Source of the DNA: Linyphia triangularis
Taxonomy: Eukaryota; Arthropoda; Arachnida; Araneae; Linyphiidae
NCBI GenBank assembly: GCA_963978545.1
Contig: OZ021723.1
Span: 8,066,593-8,130,592 of the forward strand
DNA: 64,000 bases
Reading direction: 5' to 3'
Shown here one piece after another: positions 1-12,169 of the stretch. A program made the translations under genes and the position numbers. Under the pieces are notes generated by a model. It saw only the letters and a program-made list of their open reading frames with translations, searched no databases and was not told where the DNA came from. Numbering within the stretch: the first letter of the stretch is position 1; every line of letters starts with the position of its first letter.

Positions 1-16
1 GGGCAACACTTAAATA

Positions 17-54
<38 letters not shown>

Positions 55-151
55 TTGTCGGGTTTGGAGACCCTAGAGGAAAATGTGAACAATGTGGAAG
101 ATACGTTTTATTGAAAAAGGTGAATATAATATTTTGGGCAACACTTAAATA

Positions 152-189
<38 letters not shown>

Positions 190-286
190 TTGTCGGGTTT
201 GGAGACCCTAGAGGAAAATGTGAACAATGTGGAAGATACGTTTTATTGAAAAAGGTGAATATAATATTTTGGGCAACACTTAAATA

Positions 287-322
<36 letters not shown>

Positions 323-662
323 TTGTCGGGTTTGGAGACCCTAGAGGAAAATGTGAACAATGTGGAAGGTACGTTTTATTGAAAAAGGTGAATATAATAT
401 TTTGGGCAACACTTAAATATCCATCTCTCTCTCTCTCTCTCTCTCGGGTTTGGAGACCCTAGAGGAAAATGTGAACAATGTGGAAGATACGTTTTATTGA
501 AAAAGGTGAATATAATATTTTGGGCAACACTTAAATATCCATCTCTCTCTCTCTCTCTCTCTCCTTTGTCGGGTTTGGAGACCCTAGAGGAAAATGTGAA
601 CAATGTGGAAGATACGTTTTATTGAAAAAGGTGAATATAATATTTTGGGCAACACTTAAATA

Positions 663-716
<54 letters not shown>

Positions 717-940
717 TTGTCGGGTTTGGAGACCCTAGAGGAAAATGTGAACAATGTGGAAGATACGTTTTATTGAAAAAGGTGAATATAATATTTTGGG
801 CAACACTTAAATATCCATCTCTCTCTCTCTCTCTCTCTCTCCTTTGTCGGGTTTGGAGACCCTAGAGGAAAATGTGAACAATGTGGAAGATACGTTTTAT
901 TGAAAAAGGTGAATATAATATTTTGGGCAACACTTAAATA

Positions 941-982
<42 letters not shown>

Positions 983-1205
983 TCGGGTTTGGAGACCCTA
1001 GAGGAAAATGTGAACAATGTGGAAGATACGTTTTATTGAAAAAGGTGAATATAATATTTTGGGCAACACTTAAATATCCATCTCTCTCTCTCTCTCTCTC
1101 TCTCTCCTTTGTCGGGTTTGGAGACCCTAGAGGAAAATGTGAACAATGTGGAAGATACGGTTTATTGAAAAAGGTGAATATAATATTTTGGGCAACACTT
1201 AAATA

Positions 1206-1243
<38 letters not shown>

Positions 1244-1340
1244 TTGTCGGGTTTGGAGACCCTAGAGGAAAATGTGAACAATGTGGAAGATACGTTTTAT
1301 TGAAAAAGGTGAATATAATTTTTTGGGCAACACTTAAATA

Positions 1341-1372
<32 letters not shown>

Positions 1373-1594
1373 CTTTGTCGGGTTTGGAGACCCTAGAGGA
1401 AAATGTGAACAATGTGGAAGATACGGTTTATTGAAAAAGGTGAATATAATATTTTGGGAAACACTTAAATATCCATCTCTCTCTCTCTCTCTCTCCTTTG
1501 TCGGGTTTGGAGACCCTAGAGGAAAATGTGAACAATGTGGAAGATACGTTTTATTGAAAAAGGTGAATATAATATTTTGGGCAACACTTAAATA

Positions 1595-1626
<32 letters not shown>

Positions 1627-1974
1627 CTTTGTCGGGTTTGGAGACCCTAGAGGAAAATGTGAACAATGTGGAAGATACGTTTGATTGAAAAAGGTGAATA
1701 TAATATTTTGGGCAACACTTAAATATCCATCTCTCTCTCTCTCTCTCTCTCTCCTTTGTCGGGTTTGGAGACCCTAGAGGAAAATGTGAACAATGTGGAA
1801 GGTACGTTTTATTGAAAAAGGTGAATATAATATTTTGGGCAACACTTAAATATCCATCTCTCTCTCTCTCTCTCTCTCTCTCGGGTTTGGAGACCCTAGA
1901 GGAAAATGTGAACAATGTGGAAGATACGTTTTATTGAAAAAGGTGAATATAATATTTTGGGCAACACTTAAATA

Positions 1975-2030
<56 letters not shown>

Positions 2031-2252
2031 TTGTCGGGTTTGGAGACCCTAGAGGAAAATGTGAACAATGTGGAAGATACGTTTTATTGAAAAAGGTGAA
2101 TATAATATTTTGGGCAACACTTAAATATCCCTCTCTCTCTCTCTCTCTCTCTCCTTTGTCGGGTTTGGAGACCCTAGAGGAAAATGTGAACAATGTGGAA
2201 GATACGTTTTATTGAAAAAGGTGAATATAATATTTTGGGCAACACTTAAATA

Positions 2253-2296
<44 letters not shown>

Positions 2297-2393
2297 TTGT
2301 CGGGTTTGGAGACCCTAGAGGAAAATGTGAACAATGTGGAAGATACGGTTTATTGAAAAAGGTGAATATAATATTTTGGGCAACACTTAAATA

Positions 2394-2430
<37 letters not shown>

Positions 2431-2519
2431 TTTGGAGACCCTAGAGGAAAATGTGAACAATGTGGAAGATACGGTTTATTGAAAAAGGTGAATATAATAT
2501 TTTGGGCAACACTTAAATA

Positions 2520-2556
<37 letters not shown>

Positions 2557-2887
2557 TTTGGAGACCCTAGAGGAAAATGTGAACAATGTGGAAGATACGG
2601 TTTATTGAAAAAGGTGAATATAATATTTTGGGCAACACTTAAATATCCATCTCTCTCTCTCTCTCTCTCCTTTGTCGGGTTTGGAGACCCTAGAGGAAAA
2701 TGTGAACAATGTGGAAGATACGGTTTATTGAAAAAGGTGAATATAATATTTTGGGCAACACTTAAATATCCATCTCTCTCTCTCTCTCCTTTGTCGGGTT
2801 TGGAGACCCTAGAGGAAAATGTGAACAATGTGGAAGATACGTTTTATTGAAAAAGGTGAATATAATATTTTGGGCAACACTTAAATA

Positions 2888-2919
<32 letters not shown>

Positions 2920-3018
2920 CTTTGTCGGGTTTGGAGACCCTAGAGGAAAATGTGAACAATGTGGAAGATACGTTTTATTGAAAAAGGTGAATATAATATT
3001 TTGGGCAACACTTAAATA

Positions 3019-3056
<38 letters not shown>

Positions 3057-3273
3057 TTGTCGGGTTTGGAGACCCTAGAGGAAAATGTGAACAATGTGGA
3101 AGATACGGTTTATTGAAAAAGGTGAATATAATATTTTGGGCAACACTTAAATATCCATCTCTCTCTCTCTCTCTCTCTCTCGGGTTTGGAGACCCTAGAG
3201 GAAAATGTGAACAATGTGGAAGATACGTTTTATTGAAAAAGGTGAATATAATATTTTGGGCAACACTTAAATA

Positions 3274-3333
<60 letters not shown>

Positions 3334-3415
3334 TTGTCGGGTTTGGAGACCCTAGAGGAAAATGTGAACAATGTGGAAGATACGGTTTATTGAAAAAGGT
3401 GAATATAATATTTTA
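1..3415. repeat. Tandem satellite with embedded (TC)n microsatellite
   Basis: About 26 copies, continuing past the left edge, of a unit made of a fixed core of about 100 bp plus a (TC)n tract of variable length. The core holds TTTGGAGACCCTAGAGG, then TGTGAACAATGTGGAAGATACG, then GGCAACACTTAAATATCCA. Unit length varies with the TC tract from roughly 110 to 170 bp. Reading frames across it give Ser-Leu runs on one strand and Arg-Glu runs on the other, start at TTG rather than ATG, and are artefacts. The last units carry the TACGG variant typical of the next array, so the junction at about 3400 looks like a switch between related units. Confidence 0.95.
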
Positions 3416-6316
3416 AAAACGTTAAAGGTAGGCAACACTTAAATATCCACTTTGGAACGTTAATGTACGAGACTTCATTCGTATTTAACACTCTTTTCAC
3501 TCCACGTAACGTGATTTTTTATTTCTGTGAAACGTGAAAACGTGAACAATGTGGAGGATACGGTTTATTGAAAAAGGTGAATATAATATTTTAAAAACGT
3601 TAAAGGTAGGCAACACTTAAATATCCACTTTGGAACGTTAATGTACGAGACCTCATTCGTATTTAACACTCTTTTCACTCCATGTAACGTGATTTTTTCT
3701 TTCTGTGAAACGTTAAAACGTGAAAATGTGAACAATGTGGAGGATACGGTTTATTGAAAAAGGTGAATATAATATTTTAAAAACGTTAAAGGTAGGCAAC
3801 ACTTAAATATCCACTTTGGAACGTTAATGTACGAGACTTCATTCGTATTTAACACTCTTTTCACTCCACGTAACGTGATTTTTTATTTCTGTGAAACGTG
3901 AAAACGTGAAAATGTGAACAATGTAGAGGATACGGTTTATTGAAAAAGGTGAATATAATATTTTAAAAATGTTAAAGGTAGGCAACACTTAAATATCCAC
4001 TTTGGAACGTTAATGTACGAGACCTCATTCGTATTTAACACTCTTTTCACTCCATGTAACGGGATTTTTTCTTTCTGTGAAACGTGAAAACGTGAAAATG
4101 TGAACAATGTGAACAATGTGGAGGATACGGTTTATTGAAAAAGGTGAATATAATATTTTAAAAACGTTAAATGTAGGCAACACTTAAATATCCACTTTGA
4201 AACATTAATGTACGAGACCTCATTCGTATTTAACACTCTTTACACTCCATGTAACGGGATTTTTTCTTTCTGTGAAACGTGAAAACGTGAAAATGTGAAC
4301 AATGTGGAGGATACGGTTTATTGAAAAAGGTGAATATAATATTTTAAAAACGTTAAAGGTAGGCAACACTTAAATATCCACTTTGGAACGTTAATGTACG
4401 AGACTTCATTCGTATTTAACACTCTTTTCACTCCACGTAACGTGATTTTTTATTTCTGTGAAACGTGAAAACGTGAAAATGTGAACAATGTGGAGGATAC
4501 GGTTTATTGAAAAAGGTGAATATAATATTTTAAAAATGTTAAAGGTAGGCAACACTTAAATATCCACTTTGGAACGTTAATGTACGAGACCTCATTCGTA
4601 TTTAACACTCTTTTCACTCCATGTAACGGGATTTTTTCTTTCTGTGAAACGTGAAAACGTGAAAATGTGAACAATGTGAACAATGTGGAGGATACGGTTT
4701 ATTGAAAAAGGTGAATATAATATTTTAAAAACGTTAAATGTAGGCAACACTTAAATATCCACTTTGAAACATTAATGTACGAGACCTCATTCGTATTTAA
4801 CACTCTTTACACTCCATGTAACGGGATTTTTTCTTTCTGTGAAACGTGAAAACGTGAAAATGTGAACAATGTGGAGGATACGGTTTATTGAAAAAGGTGA
4901 ATATAATATTTTAAAAACGTTAAAGGTAGGCAACACTTAAATATCCACTTTGGAACGTTAATGTACGAGACTTCATTCGTATTTAACACTCTTTTCACTC
5001 CACGTAACGTGATTTTTTCTTTCTGTGAAACGTGAAAACGTGAAAATGTGAACAATGTGGAGGATACGGTTTATTGAAAAAGGTGAATATAATATTTTAA
5101 AAACGTTAAAGGTAGGCAACACTTAAATATCCACTTTGGAACGTTAATGTACGAGACCTCATTCGTATTTAACACTCTTTTCACTCCATGTAACGGGATT
5201 TTTTCTTTCTGTGAAACGTGAAAACGTGAAAATGTGAACAATGTGGAGGATACGGTTTATTGAAAAAGGTGAATATAATATTTTAAAAACGTTAAATGTA
5301 GGCAACACTTAAATATCCACTTTGGAACGTTAATGTACGAGACCTCATTCGTATTTAACACTCTTTACACTCCATGTAACGGGATTTTTTCTTTCTGTGA
5401 AACGTGAAAACGTGAAAATGCGAACAATGTGGAGGATACGGTTTATTGAAAAAGGTGAATATAATATTTTAAAAACGTTAAATGTAGGCAACACTTAAAT
5501 ATCCACTTTGGAACGTTAATGTACGAGACCTCATTCGTATTTAACACTGTTTTCACTCCACGTAACGTGATTTTTTCTTTCTGTGAAACGTGAAAACGTG
5601 AAAATGTGAACAATGTGGAGGATACGGTTTATTGAAAAAGGTGAATATAATATTTTAAAAACGTTAAAGGTAGGCAACACTTAAATATCCACTTTGGAAC
5701 GTTAATGTACGAGACCTCATTCGTATTTAACACTCTTTTCACTCCATGTAACGGGATTTTTTCTTTCTGTGAAACGTGAAAACGTGAACAATGTGGAGGA
5801 TACGGTTTATTGAAAAAGGTGAATATAATATTTTTAAAACGTTAAATGTAGGCAAAACTTAAATATCCACTTTGGAACGTTAATGTACGTGACCTCATTC
5901 GTATTTAACACTCTTTTCACTCCATGTATTGTGATTTTTTCTTTCTGTGAAACGTGAAAACGTGAAAATGCGAACAATGTGGAGGATACGGTTTATTGAA
6001 AAAGGTGAATATAATATTTTAAAAACGTTAAATGTAGGCAACACTTAAATATCCACTTTGGAACGTTAATGTACGAGACTTCATTCGTATTTAACACTCT
6101 TTTCACTCCATGTAACGTGATTTTTTCTTTCTGTGAAACGTGAAAACGGGAAAATGCGAACAATGTGGAGGATACGGTTTATTGAAAAAGGTGAATATAA
6201 TATTTTAAAAACGTTAAAGGCGTGCAAAACTTAAATATCTACTTTGGAACGTTAATGTACGAGAGTTCATTCGTATTTAACACACTTTTCACTCCGTGTA
6301 ACGTGATTTTTTCTTT
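3416..6316. repeat. Tandem satellite, ~186-bp unit, related to the preceding array
   Basis: Sixteen units with a period of about 181-195 bp, marked by a GTACGAGAC motif near 3466, 3647, 3829 and so on to 6256. The unit shares with the array at 1-3415 the segment from TGTGAACAATGTGGA to AATATAATATTTT and the segment GGCAACACTTAAATATCCA. It has 16 extra bases between these two segments, and a different second half (CTTTGGAACG to the AACGTGAAAA repeats) where the first array has (TC)n. Some units carry a duplicated GTGAACAAT. The last unit (about 6200-6316) is the most diverged, as expected at an array edge. Confidence 0.95.
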
Positions 6317-6640
6317 CTTTAGCTCTTAATAAATAAAAACTAACCCATAAAATCAAAGTTTTTATTATAAATCTTTTCTACGCATTGAAACTTTTACATA
6401 CAATTGCAATTTTGAGCTCAATTCGAGTTTCCATAGAATTTAACCACTAAGGGAAAAAAAAACATCTATTCCGTATCATTGACTTTTTTAAACTTTTTTC
6501 TAATACATTTTCATCAACAAAGAGTCTACCTGCCGAGTTTCAAATCGATTGGATTACGACAAGGGGTTTAATTAAATATCCAAAGATTCGCTCGTCCATA
6601 CACAAACACATAAAATCAGAATTAACATAAAGGATTTGAA
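6317..6640 (+). repeat. Dispersed satellite-flanking module, copy 1
   Basis: Diverged copy of a family also seen at 9625-10150 and 62770-63955. Landmarks in order are a CGCATTG / GCAATT block, a TTCCGTATCATTGA block, CATCAACAAAGAGTCTA, then GTTTCAAATCGATTGGAT, then a CACAAACACA run ahead of AATTAACAT. No coding frame is visible. It begins directly where the satellite ends. The pattern resembles the 3' non-coding part of a transposable element, but the class cannot be assigned. Confidence 0.6.
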
Positions 6641-7635
6641 AAATGAACATTGCCTTTTTATACATACTTATTCTGCCTTTTCACGAAATAATAAATCTAG
6701 TAGTAAAATTGTGTTTTTTAATAAAGCTTTAAACTGGTAGGTAATAACAACTAATAGAAAAACTATGTTAACAGTAGAAATATTAACGTAGTCGACGAAA
6801 AACTGAATTCCACAAAACTGTGCAACGTATCTCTGAAAAAATAATCGTATTTTTTATTTTTCTGTATTGTGACGCCCAACTCAAAATAAGTTACAATCAA
6901 GAGTCACGTAAAAGATATTATATCGTTATCGAATTTTATTGAACGTAGTTTTTAATCATTAACTGGAGTGAATAGATATATGCGTTTTCAGTAAGTGAAG
7001 ACTAGTTTTGTAAAGGTTCGATTCCCACATAGTATTGCATTTTTATATTTATAATTATAGCATTTTAAATGAAAAACTTTATTCACATTTTTGGGACCAC
7101 TAAGACTATGTCTATGACTAATATTACCTTTATTCTCAATTTCAATGTGTTTGCCAATTTTAATACTTTAAAACTAAATTTTTTCTCATGTTTCGAAACA
7201 TTAAGAACTTTTAAATGTTAAATATTTCTAAAAACTAATTACTTATTTTAAAACTATATTTAAAAAACAAGTACAGTTATCAGTTCCTATCACAATAATG
7301 TTTTTTATTTAAATAATCTCCTGTAATTTGTGTAAATGAAATAACCTTTGAGCCAGTTAAAAATACTGATAAATTGTAACTAGTTTAATACACTTTGCTG
7401 CTCTGCAGATAAAAGACACTAATGTTTTTATTTGAATATGAGCTCGTTGTCTTTAGTCGCTTTTTTTATGGTAGTATCCAATAACATGAGTAATAAAAAA
7501 ATATAATTCCTAACATTCACTGGACTCAAGGAGTAAAGGATGTTATTTTCATGTTTTTTAATTTTAAAGGAGAGCTGATTAAAGAAATTTGCTATTCTAT
7601 TAATTCGATTACTGCTCTTTCAAATTAGATATGGC
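6641..7635. other. AT-rich unique sequence, nothing recognised
   Basis: About 1 kb of AT-rich sequence without a long reading frame, tandem structure or recognisable element end. A B-box-like GGTTCGATTCCC at about 7015 has no convincing A box or cloverleaf near it. Confidence 0.5.
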
Positions 7636-9600
7636 CTTTCTTTAAGACTTTGTGTGGAATAGTATTGTACCCTTCTAAAACACGAAAATAAATATAATTT
7701 TTTTTTTAAGACTTTGTATGAGATAGTTTTGTACCCCTCTAAAACACGAAAATAAATATCACATTTTTTAAAGTCTTTTTTTTTTTTTTTTAGGTAATAT
7801 TGTACCCCTCTAAAACCTGAAAATAAATATCTTTTTTAGTCTTTGTATGGAGAGAGTTTTGTATCTTTTTAAAACACGAAAATAACTATCACATATTTAA
7901 GTCTTTTTTTTTTTTTTTTCTTCTTCTTCTAAAGATAATGTTGTACCCTTCTAAAACATGAAAATAAATGTCATCCTTTTTTTTTTAGTCTTTGTATGAG
8001 TGAGTTTTGTATCCATTTAAAACACGAAAATAACTATCACATATTTAAATTTTTTTTTTATTTTTTATTTTCTTCTAAAGATAATGTTGTACCCTTCTAA
8101 AACACGAAAATAAATGTCATCTTTTTTTTTTTTAGTCTTTGTATGAAAGAGTTTTGTATCCATTTAAAACACGAAAATAACTATCACATATTTAAGTCTT
8201 TTTTTTTTTTTTCTTCTAAAGATAATGTTGTACCCTTTTAAAACACGAAAATAAATGTTATCTTTTTTTTTTTTTTAATCTTTGTATGAGAGAGTTTTGT
8301 ATCCATTTAAAATACGAAAATAACTATCACATATTTAAGTCTTTTTTTTTTTTTTTTTTTCTTCTTCTTCTTTCTTCTATAGATAATGTTGTACCCTTCT
8401 AAAACACGAAAATAAATGTCATCTTTTTTTTTTTAGTCTTTGTATGAGAGAGTTTTGTATCCATTTAAAACACGAAAATAACTATCACATATTTAAGTCT
8501 TTTTTTTTTTTTTTTTTTCTTCTAAAGATAATGTTGTACCCTTCTAAAACATGAAAATAAATGTCATCTTTTTTTTTTTTTAGTCTTTGTATGAGAGAGT
8601 TTTGTATCCATTTAAAACACGAAAATAACTATCACATATTTAAGTCTTTTTTTTTTTTTTTTTTCTTCTAAAGATAATGTTGTACCCTTTTAAAACACGA
8701 AAATAAATGTTATCTTTTTTTTTTTTAATCTTTGTATGAGAGAGTTTTGTATCCATTTAAAATACGAAAATAACTATCACATATTTAAGTCTTTTTTTTT
8801 TTTTTTTTTTTTTTTCTTCTTTCTTCTATAGATAATGTTGTACCCTTCTAAAACACGAAAATAAATGTCATCTTTTTTTTTTAGTCTTTGTATGAGAGAG
8901 TTTTGTATCCATTTAAAACACGAAAATAAATGTCATCTTTTTTTTTTTTTAGTCTTTGTATGAGAGAGTTTTGTATCCATTTAAAACACGAAAATAAATG
9001 TCATCTTTTTTTTTTAGTCTTTGTATGAGAGAGTTTTGTATCCATTTAAAACACGAAAATAAATGTCATCTTTTTTTTTAGTCTTTGTATGAGAGAGTTT
9101 TGTATCCATTTAAAACACGAAAATAAATGTCATCTTTTTTTTTTTTTAGTCTTTGTATGAGAGAGTTTTGTATCCTTTTAAAACGCGAAAATAACTATCA
9201 CATATTTAAGTCTTTTTTTTTTCTTCTCAAGATAATGTTGTACCCTTCTAAAACACGAAAATAAATGTCATCTTTTTTTTTAGTCTTTGTATGAGAGAGT
9301 TTTGTATCCATTTAAAACACGAAAATAACCATCACATATTTAAGTCTTTTTTTTTTTCAAAAGATAATGTTGTACCCTTCTAAAACACGAAAATAAATGT
9401 CATTTTTTTTTTAGTCTTTGTATGAGAGAGTTTTGTATCCATTTAAAACACGAAAATAACTATCACATATTTAAGTCTTTTTTTTTTCTTCTTCTAAAGA
9501 TAATGTTGTACCCTTCTAAACCACGAAAATAAATATCACATATTTTTAAGACTGTTTTGAGATCGTATTGTACCCCTCTAAAATACGAAATTTACGAAAT
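7636..9600. repeat. Poly-T-rich satellite with two alternating half-units
   Basis: Two related half-units alternate. One reads TAGTCTTTGTATGAGAGAG ... AAAACACGAAAATAACTATC. The other reads CTTCTAAAGATAATGTTGTACCC ... AAAACACGAAAATAAATGTC. They are separated by T tracts of 8 to over 20 bp. The combined unit is about 170 bp. Between about 8880 and 9170 only the first half-unit is repeated (about 60 bp each), so the dimer was locally broken into a monomer array. The earliest copies (7636-7900) are most diverged. Confidence 0.93.
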
Positions 9601-9624
9601 ACGAATATAATTAATACGAAAATA

Positions 9625-10150
9625 CGAAATCCTATCTCAAACATAAAAACTCAAAAAATTAACCTATAAAAACGAAGGAAGGAACCTATAAGTTTTTGAT
9701 ATAAATCCTTACATGCATTGTCAATTTTTATGCGCAATTGCAACTTTTTGAAACAATTTTGAGCTCAGATCGACTTTTCATGGTAAGCGACCCTTACGAA
9801 GAAAGCCGTTGATTCCGTACCATGAACTAACTGTTTTTGCCCCCAAAATTGGATAGAATGCAATCACATCGACAGCTAATCTGATAAACTTCAGCTCGAT
9901 TGTATGACGGGAAGTAAATTAATTAGTCCACTGAAAAACCACCAGAAAAGCGAGTAAAAGCAGCCTTTAAGTAACACCCCCCCCCCCCAAAAAAAAAAAA
10001 CTTGATAGAATATATTGTCATCAACAACGACTCTAACTGCCAAGTTTCAGATTGATTGGATGACGACAAGTAGGTTAATTAGCCTTCCGCAGGTTTTGAC
10101 TGTTACAAACAGACACACAACAAAATCCAAGTTAATATAAAAAATTAAAA
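9625..10150 (+). repeat. Dispersed satellite-flanking module, copy 2
   Basis: Shares with copies 1 and 3 the blocks ATAAATCCTTACATGCATTG, GCAATTGCAA, ATTCCGTACCATGAACTAAC, CATCAACAACGACTCTAACTG, then GTTTCAGATTGATTGGATGA, and a terminal ACAAACAGACACACA ahead of AAGTTAATAT. This is the most complete copy. A (C)n(A)n tract lies inside at about 9976-10000. Its left edge abuts the poly-T satellite. Confidence 0.65.
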
Positions 10151-10950
10151 ATAGCATTATAAGTGCTATTTGCCTATGAGATGAAGATCAAAATGACACA
10201 ATCACCAGAAAAATCACTCCATCCTCCCATCAACAACACAAAATAACTTATATTTCCTTATTAAAAACATAGGTGGTACAGCAGGTTTTTTTTAGCCAAA
10301 TTGAATTATTGTTACCATGTGGTTCTCTGTAATTTGTTTTACAGAATGGTCATATATGTGTGTGTGTCCAGGAAATAATAATAAAAAAATGTTAAGTGTG
10401 TTAATTACTTAACATCCACTATATAAAGTTGTTAATTTTCAAACCGCCATTTCTTATTTGGAGCGCTCAGTTGCAGATACCACCTGTGCTTAGCACAACA
10501 GTATTAGGTACCAAAAAGTAATACCCCTGAAGAAGAAAAAAAAAGAACGCGCGCATCCATTCCTCGCTTCATTTCACTTCTTTAAGAGTGATCGAGTCGA
10601 GTTGAGATCTCCTCGCGATCTGTTGCCGTAGTCGCCCCCTTCCCACTTTCAATCACTGCGAGAGGCGCCTTAATTTTGGGGTAATTGCCCTTACGACTCG
10701 CCATCAATATCGAAGGGGGGGGGAGGGGAGGATGGGGCTTAGGGCTCGGAGGAAAGCCCCCCTCTGTGGGGTGACATTTATCACATTCACCCTCATTAGT
10801 CCGGAATCAACGGGTTTAAGCGTCTTGCTCTTGAGCTTCACTTTGTTTACGATACGGGGGATCGGAAGCGAAGTGAGATTGGGCATCTTTGGAGGAATCG
10901 CTCTCTCTCTCTCTCTCGCCAAATAAAGGGATTTTGGTTGGGGAAAAAAA
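10151..10950. other. Unique sequence with a GC-rich island at ~10540-10900
   Basis: The left part is AT-rich. From about 10540 base composition rises sharply, with many CpG dinucleotides, a G9 tract near 10716 and a short (CT)n at 10903-10917. Two overlapping frames of 60-70 codons exist, but neither resembles a family I know. It could be a promoter, an exon remnant or a conserved non-coding island; nothing here decides which. Confidence 0.35.
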
Positions 10951-11050
10951 TTGGCCTGGATGTTTGTTGTAGCTGTTGTAAATGTAGCTGCTTATTTGAT
11001 CGAGGTTTGTTGGAAGGTTATAGTTAGCGTTTGGTCGTTGGTTTGTTTGC

Positions 11051-11308
11051 TGGTTGGTTGGTTGGTTGGTTGGTTGGTTGGTTGGTTGGTTGGTTGGTTG
11101 GTTGGTTGGTTGGTTGGTTGGTTGGTTGGTTGGTTGGTTGGTTGGTTGGTTGGTTGGTTGGTTGGTTGGTTGGTTGGTTGGTTGGTTGGTTGGTTGGTTG
11201 GTTGGTTGGTTGGTTGGTTGGTTGGTTGGTTGGTTGGTTGGTTGGTTGGTTGGTTGGTTGGTTGGTTGGTTGGTTGGTTGGTTGGTTGGTTGGTTGGTTG
11301 GTTGGTTG
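11051..11308. repeat. (GGTT)n microsatellite, ~64 units
   Basis: An uninterrupted 258-bp tetranucleotide tract. Trp-Leu-Val-Gly and Pro-Thr-Asn-Gln frames across it are artefacts. The SINEs of this window end in a few AACC units, and the tract here directly precedes the 42-bp retroposon-like tail at 11309-11350. It is probably an expanded retroposon tail read on the complementary strand. Confidence 0.98.
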
Positions 11309-11350
11309 AACTCCCGGCTGGGAGTGGAAAGGAAGGACTTTGTGAACTAG
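11309..11350 (-). repeat. Retroposon 3' end fragment with AACC tail, copy 1
   Basis: A 42-bp block, on the plus strand AACTCCCGGCT.GGAGTGG to GACTTTGTGAACTAGC, follows the (GGTT)n tract. An almost identical block follows GGTTGGTTGGTT at 14187-14228. The sequence beyond the block differs between the two sites, as with 5'-truncated insertions of one element. It is not the SINE body, so it may be the 3' tail of a LINE or of another SINE. Confidence 0.5.
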
Positions 11351-11374
11351 CACAAGTCTCCCGTTTGGTCGTTG

Positions 11375-11543
11375 GTTGTTTTCAGATTATCTGGCGCCGT
11401 CAGCAACACAAGGGCTATAATGCGCCGAAACATTCGTCATTAGACAAGCCAACATACATTTACAAACACCCATGACTAACACGGGACTCGGAACCCGCAA
11501 CCTCGCGGTCTAGAAGCTAGCACGCTAACCACTATACCGTTTT
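11375..11543 (-). mobile_element. tRNA-derived SINE, slightly 5'-truncated
   Basis: Minus-strand copy of the window's main SINE family: a tRNA-like head with A box (TAGTGGTTAGCG) and B box, then a body of about 100 bp ending in CAGATAATCTGAAAACAACC. It is flanked by a 14-bp direct repeat, CCGTTTGGTCGTTG, at 11361-11374 and 11544-11557, which I read as the target duplication. The first bases of the head are missing. An extra base interrupts the B box (CTCGGAACCC on the plus strand). Confidence 0.9.
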
Positions 11544-11730
11544 CCGTTTGGTCGTTGTGTGCAGCGTAGAGTGAGGTGATTTGGTAACCTTTGGAGTGAA
11601 TAGATCACAACTATGTTTTCTAAACGTAAATGACGTCATAACCGAAATGGGGAAATTATTTTAGACAAGGAAGTCTGAAACATTAAAGAAGATCCACGAC
11701 TTCAAGAATTTATAGTTTTTTTTACATGTG

Positions 11731-12100
11731 TTGGTTTGTTGTTTTTATATTATCTGGCGCCATCAGCAGCACGAGGGCTATAATGCGCCGAAACATTCGT
11801 CATTTGACAAGTCAACATACATTTACAAACACCCATGCCTTACGCCGACCAAACGGTATAGTGGTTAGCGTGCTAGCTTCTAGACCGCGAGGTTGCGGGT
11901 TCGAGTCCCGTGTTAGGCATGGGTGTTTGTAAATGTATGTTGGCTTGTCTAATGACGAATGTTGCGGCGCATTATAGCCCTCGTGTTGCTGGCTGCGCCA
12001 GATAATCTGAAAACAACCAACCCATGCCTTACACGAGACTCGAACCCGCAACCTCACGGTCTAGAAGCTAGTACGCTAACCACTATACCGTTTGGTCGGC
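11731..12100 (-). mobile_element. tRNA-derived SINE split by a second SINE
   Basis: The minus-strand SINE consists of its 3' part (11731-11843) and its tRNA head (12021-12100). It is interrupted by an opposite-strand copy of the same family. A 13-bp target duplication, TTTTTTACATGTG, lies at 11718-11730 and 12101-12113. Confidence 0.93.
11844..12020 (+). mobile_element. tRNA-derived SINE nested in another SINE
   Basis: A complete plus-strand copy with head GCCGACCAAACGG, A box, B box GGTTCGAGTCC and tail ACAACCAA. It is bounded by the exact 12-bp duplication CCCATGCCTTAC at 11832-11843 and 12021-12032, which comes from the host SINE. The insertion is therefore the younger of the two. The boxes match the polymerase III consensus, so this copy retains an intact internal promoter. 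Confidence 0.95.
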
Positions 12101-12169
12101 TTTTTTACATGTGCGGTCATTTCCTTTATTTAAAAATTTCTTATAGAAGCCAAATTTTTCTTAGTTTAA

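Noticed and set aside
897..3355. Reading frames of 100-235 codons rich in Ser-Leu or Arg-Glu repeats across the first satellite
   Set aside because: They follow the (TC)n tracts and satellite period, exist on both strands at once and start at TTG. No gene is supported.
7005..7040. B-box-like GGTTCGATTCCC as a tRNA
   Set aside because: No A box at the right distance and no cloverleaf.
1..9600. CRISPR array from regularly spaced repeats
   Set aside because: Units are long, spacers are not unique, and the genome is eukaryotic in character.
10951..11475. 174-codon frame with Trp-Leu-Val-Gly repeats
   Set aside because: It is the translation of the (GGTT)n tract plus parts of a SINE; all frames of the tract are open on both strands.
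11844..11920. Functional tRNA gene from the A and B boxes
   Set aside because: The same head occurs in 15 SINE copies attached to a conserved body with target duplications. There is no proper acceptor stem.
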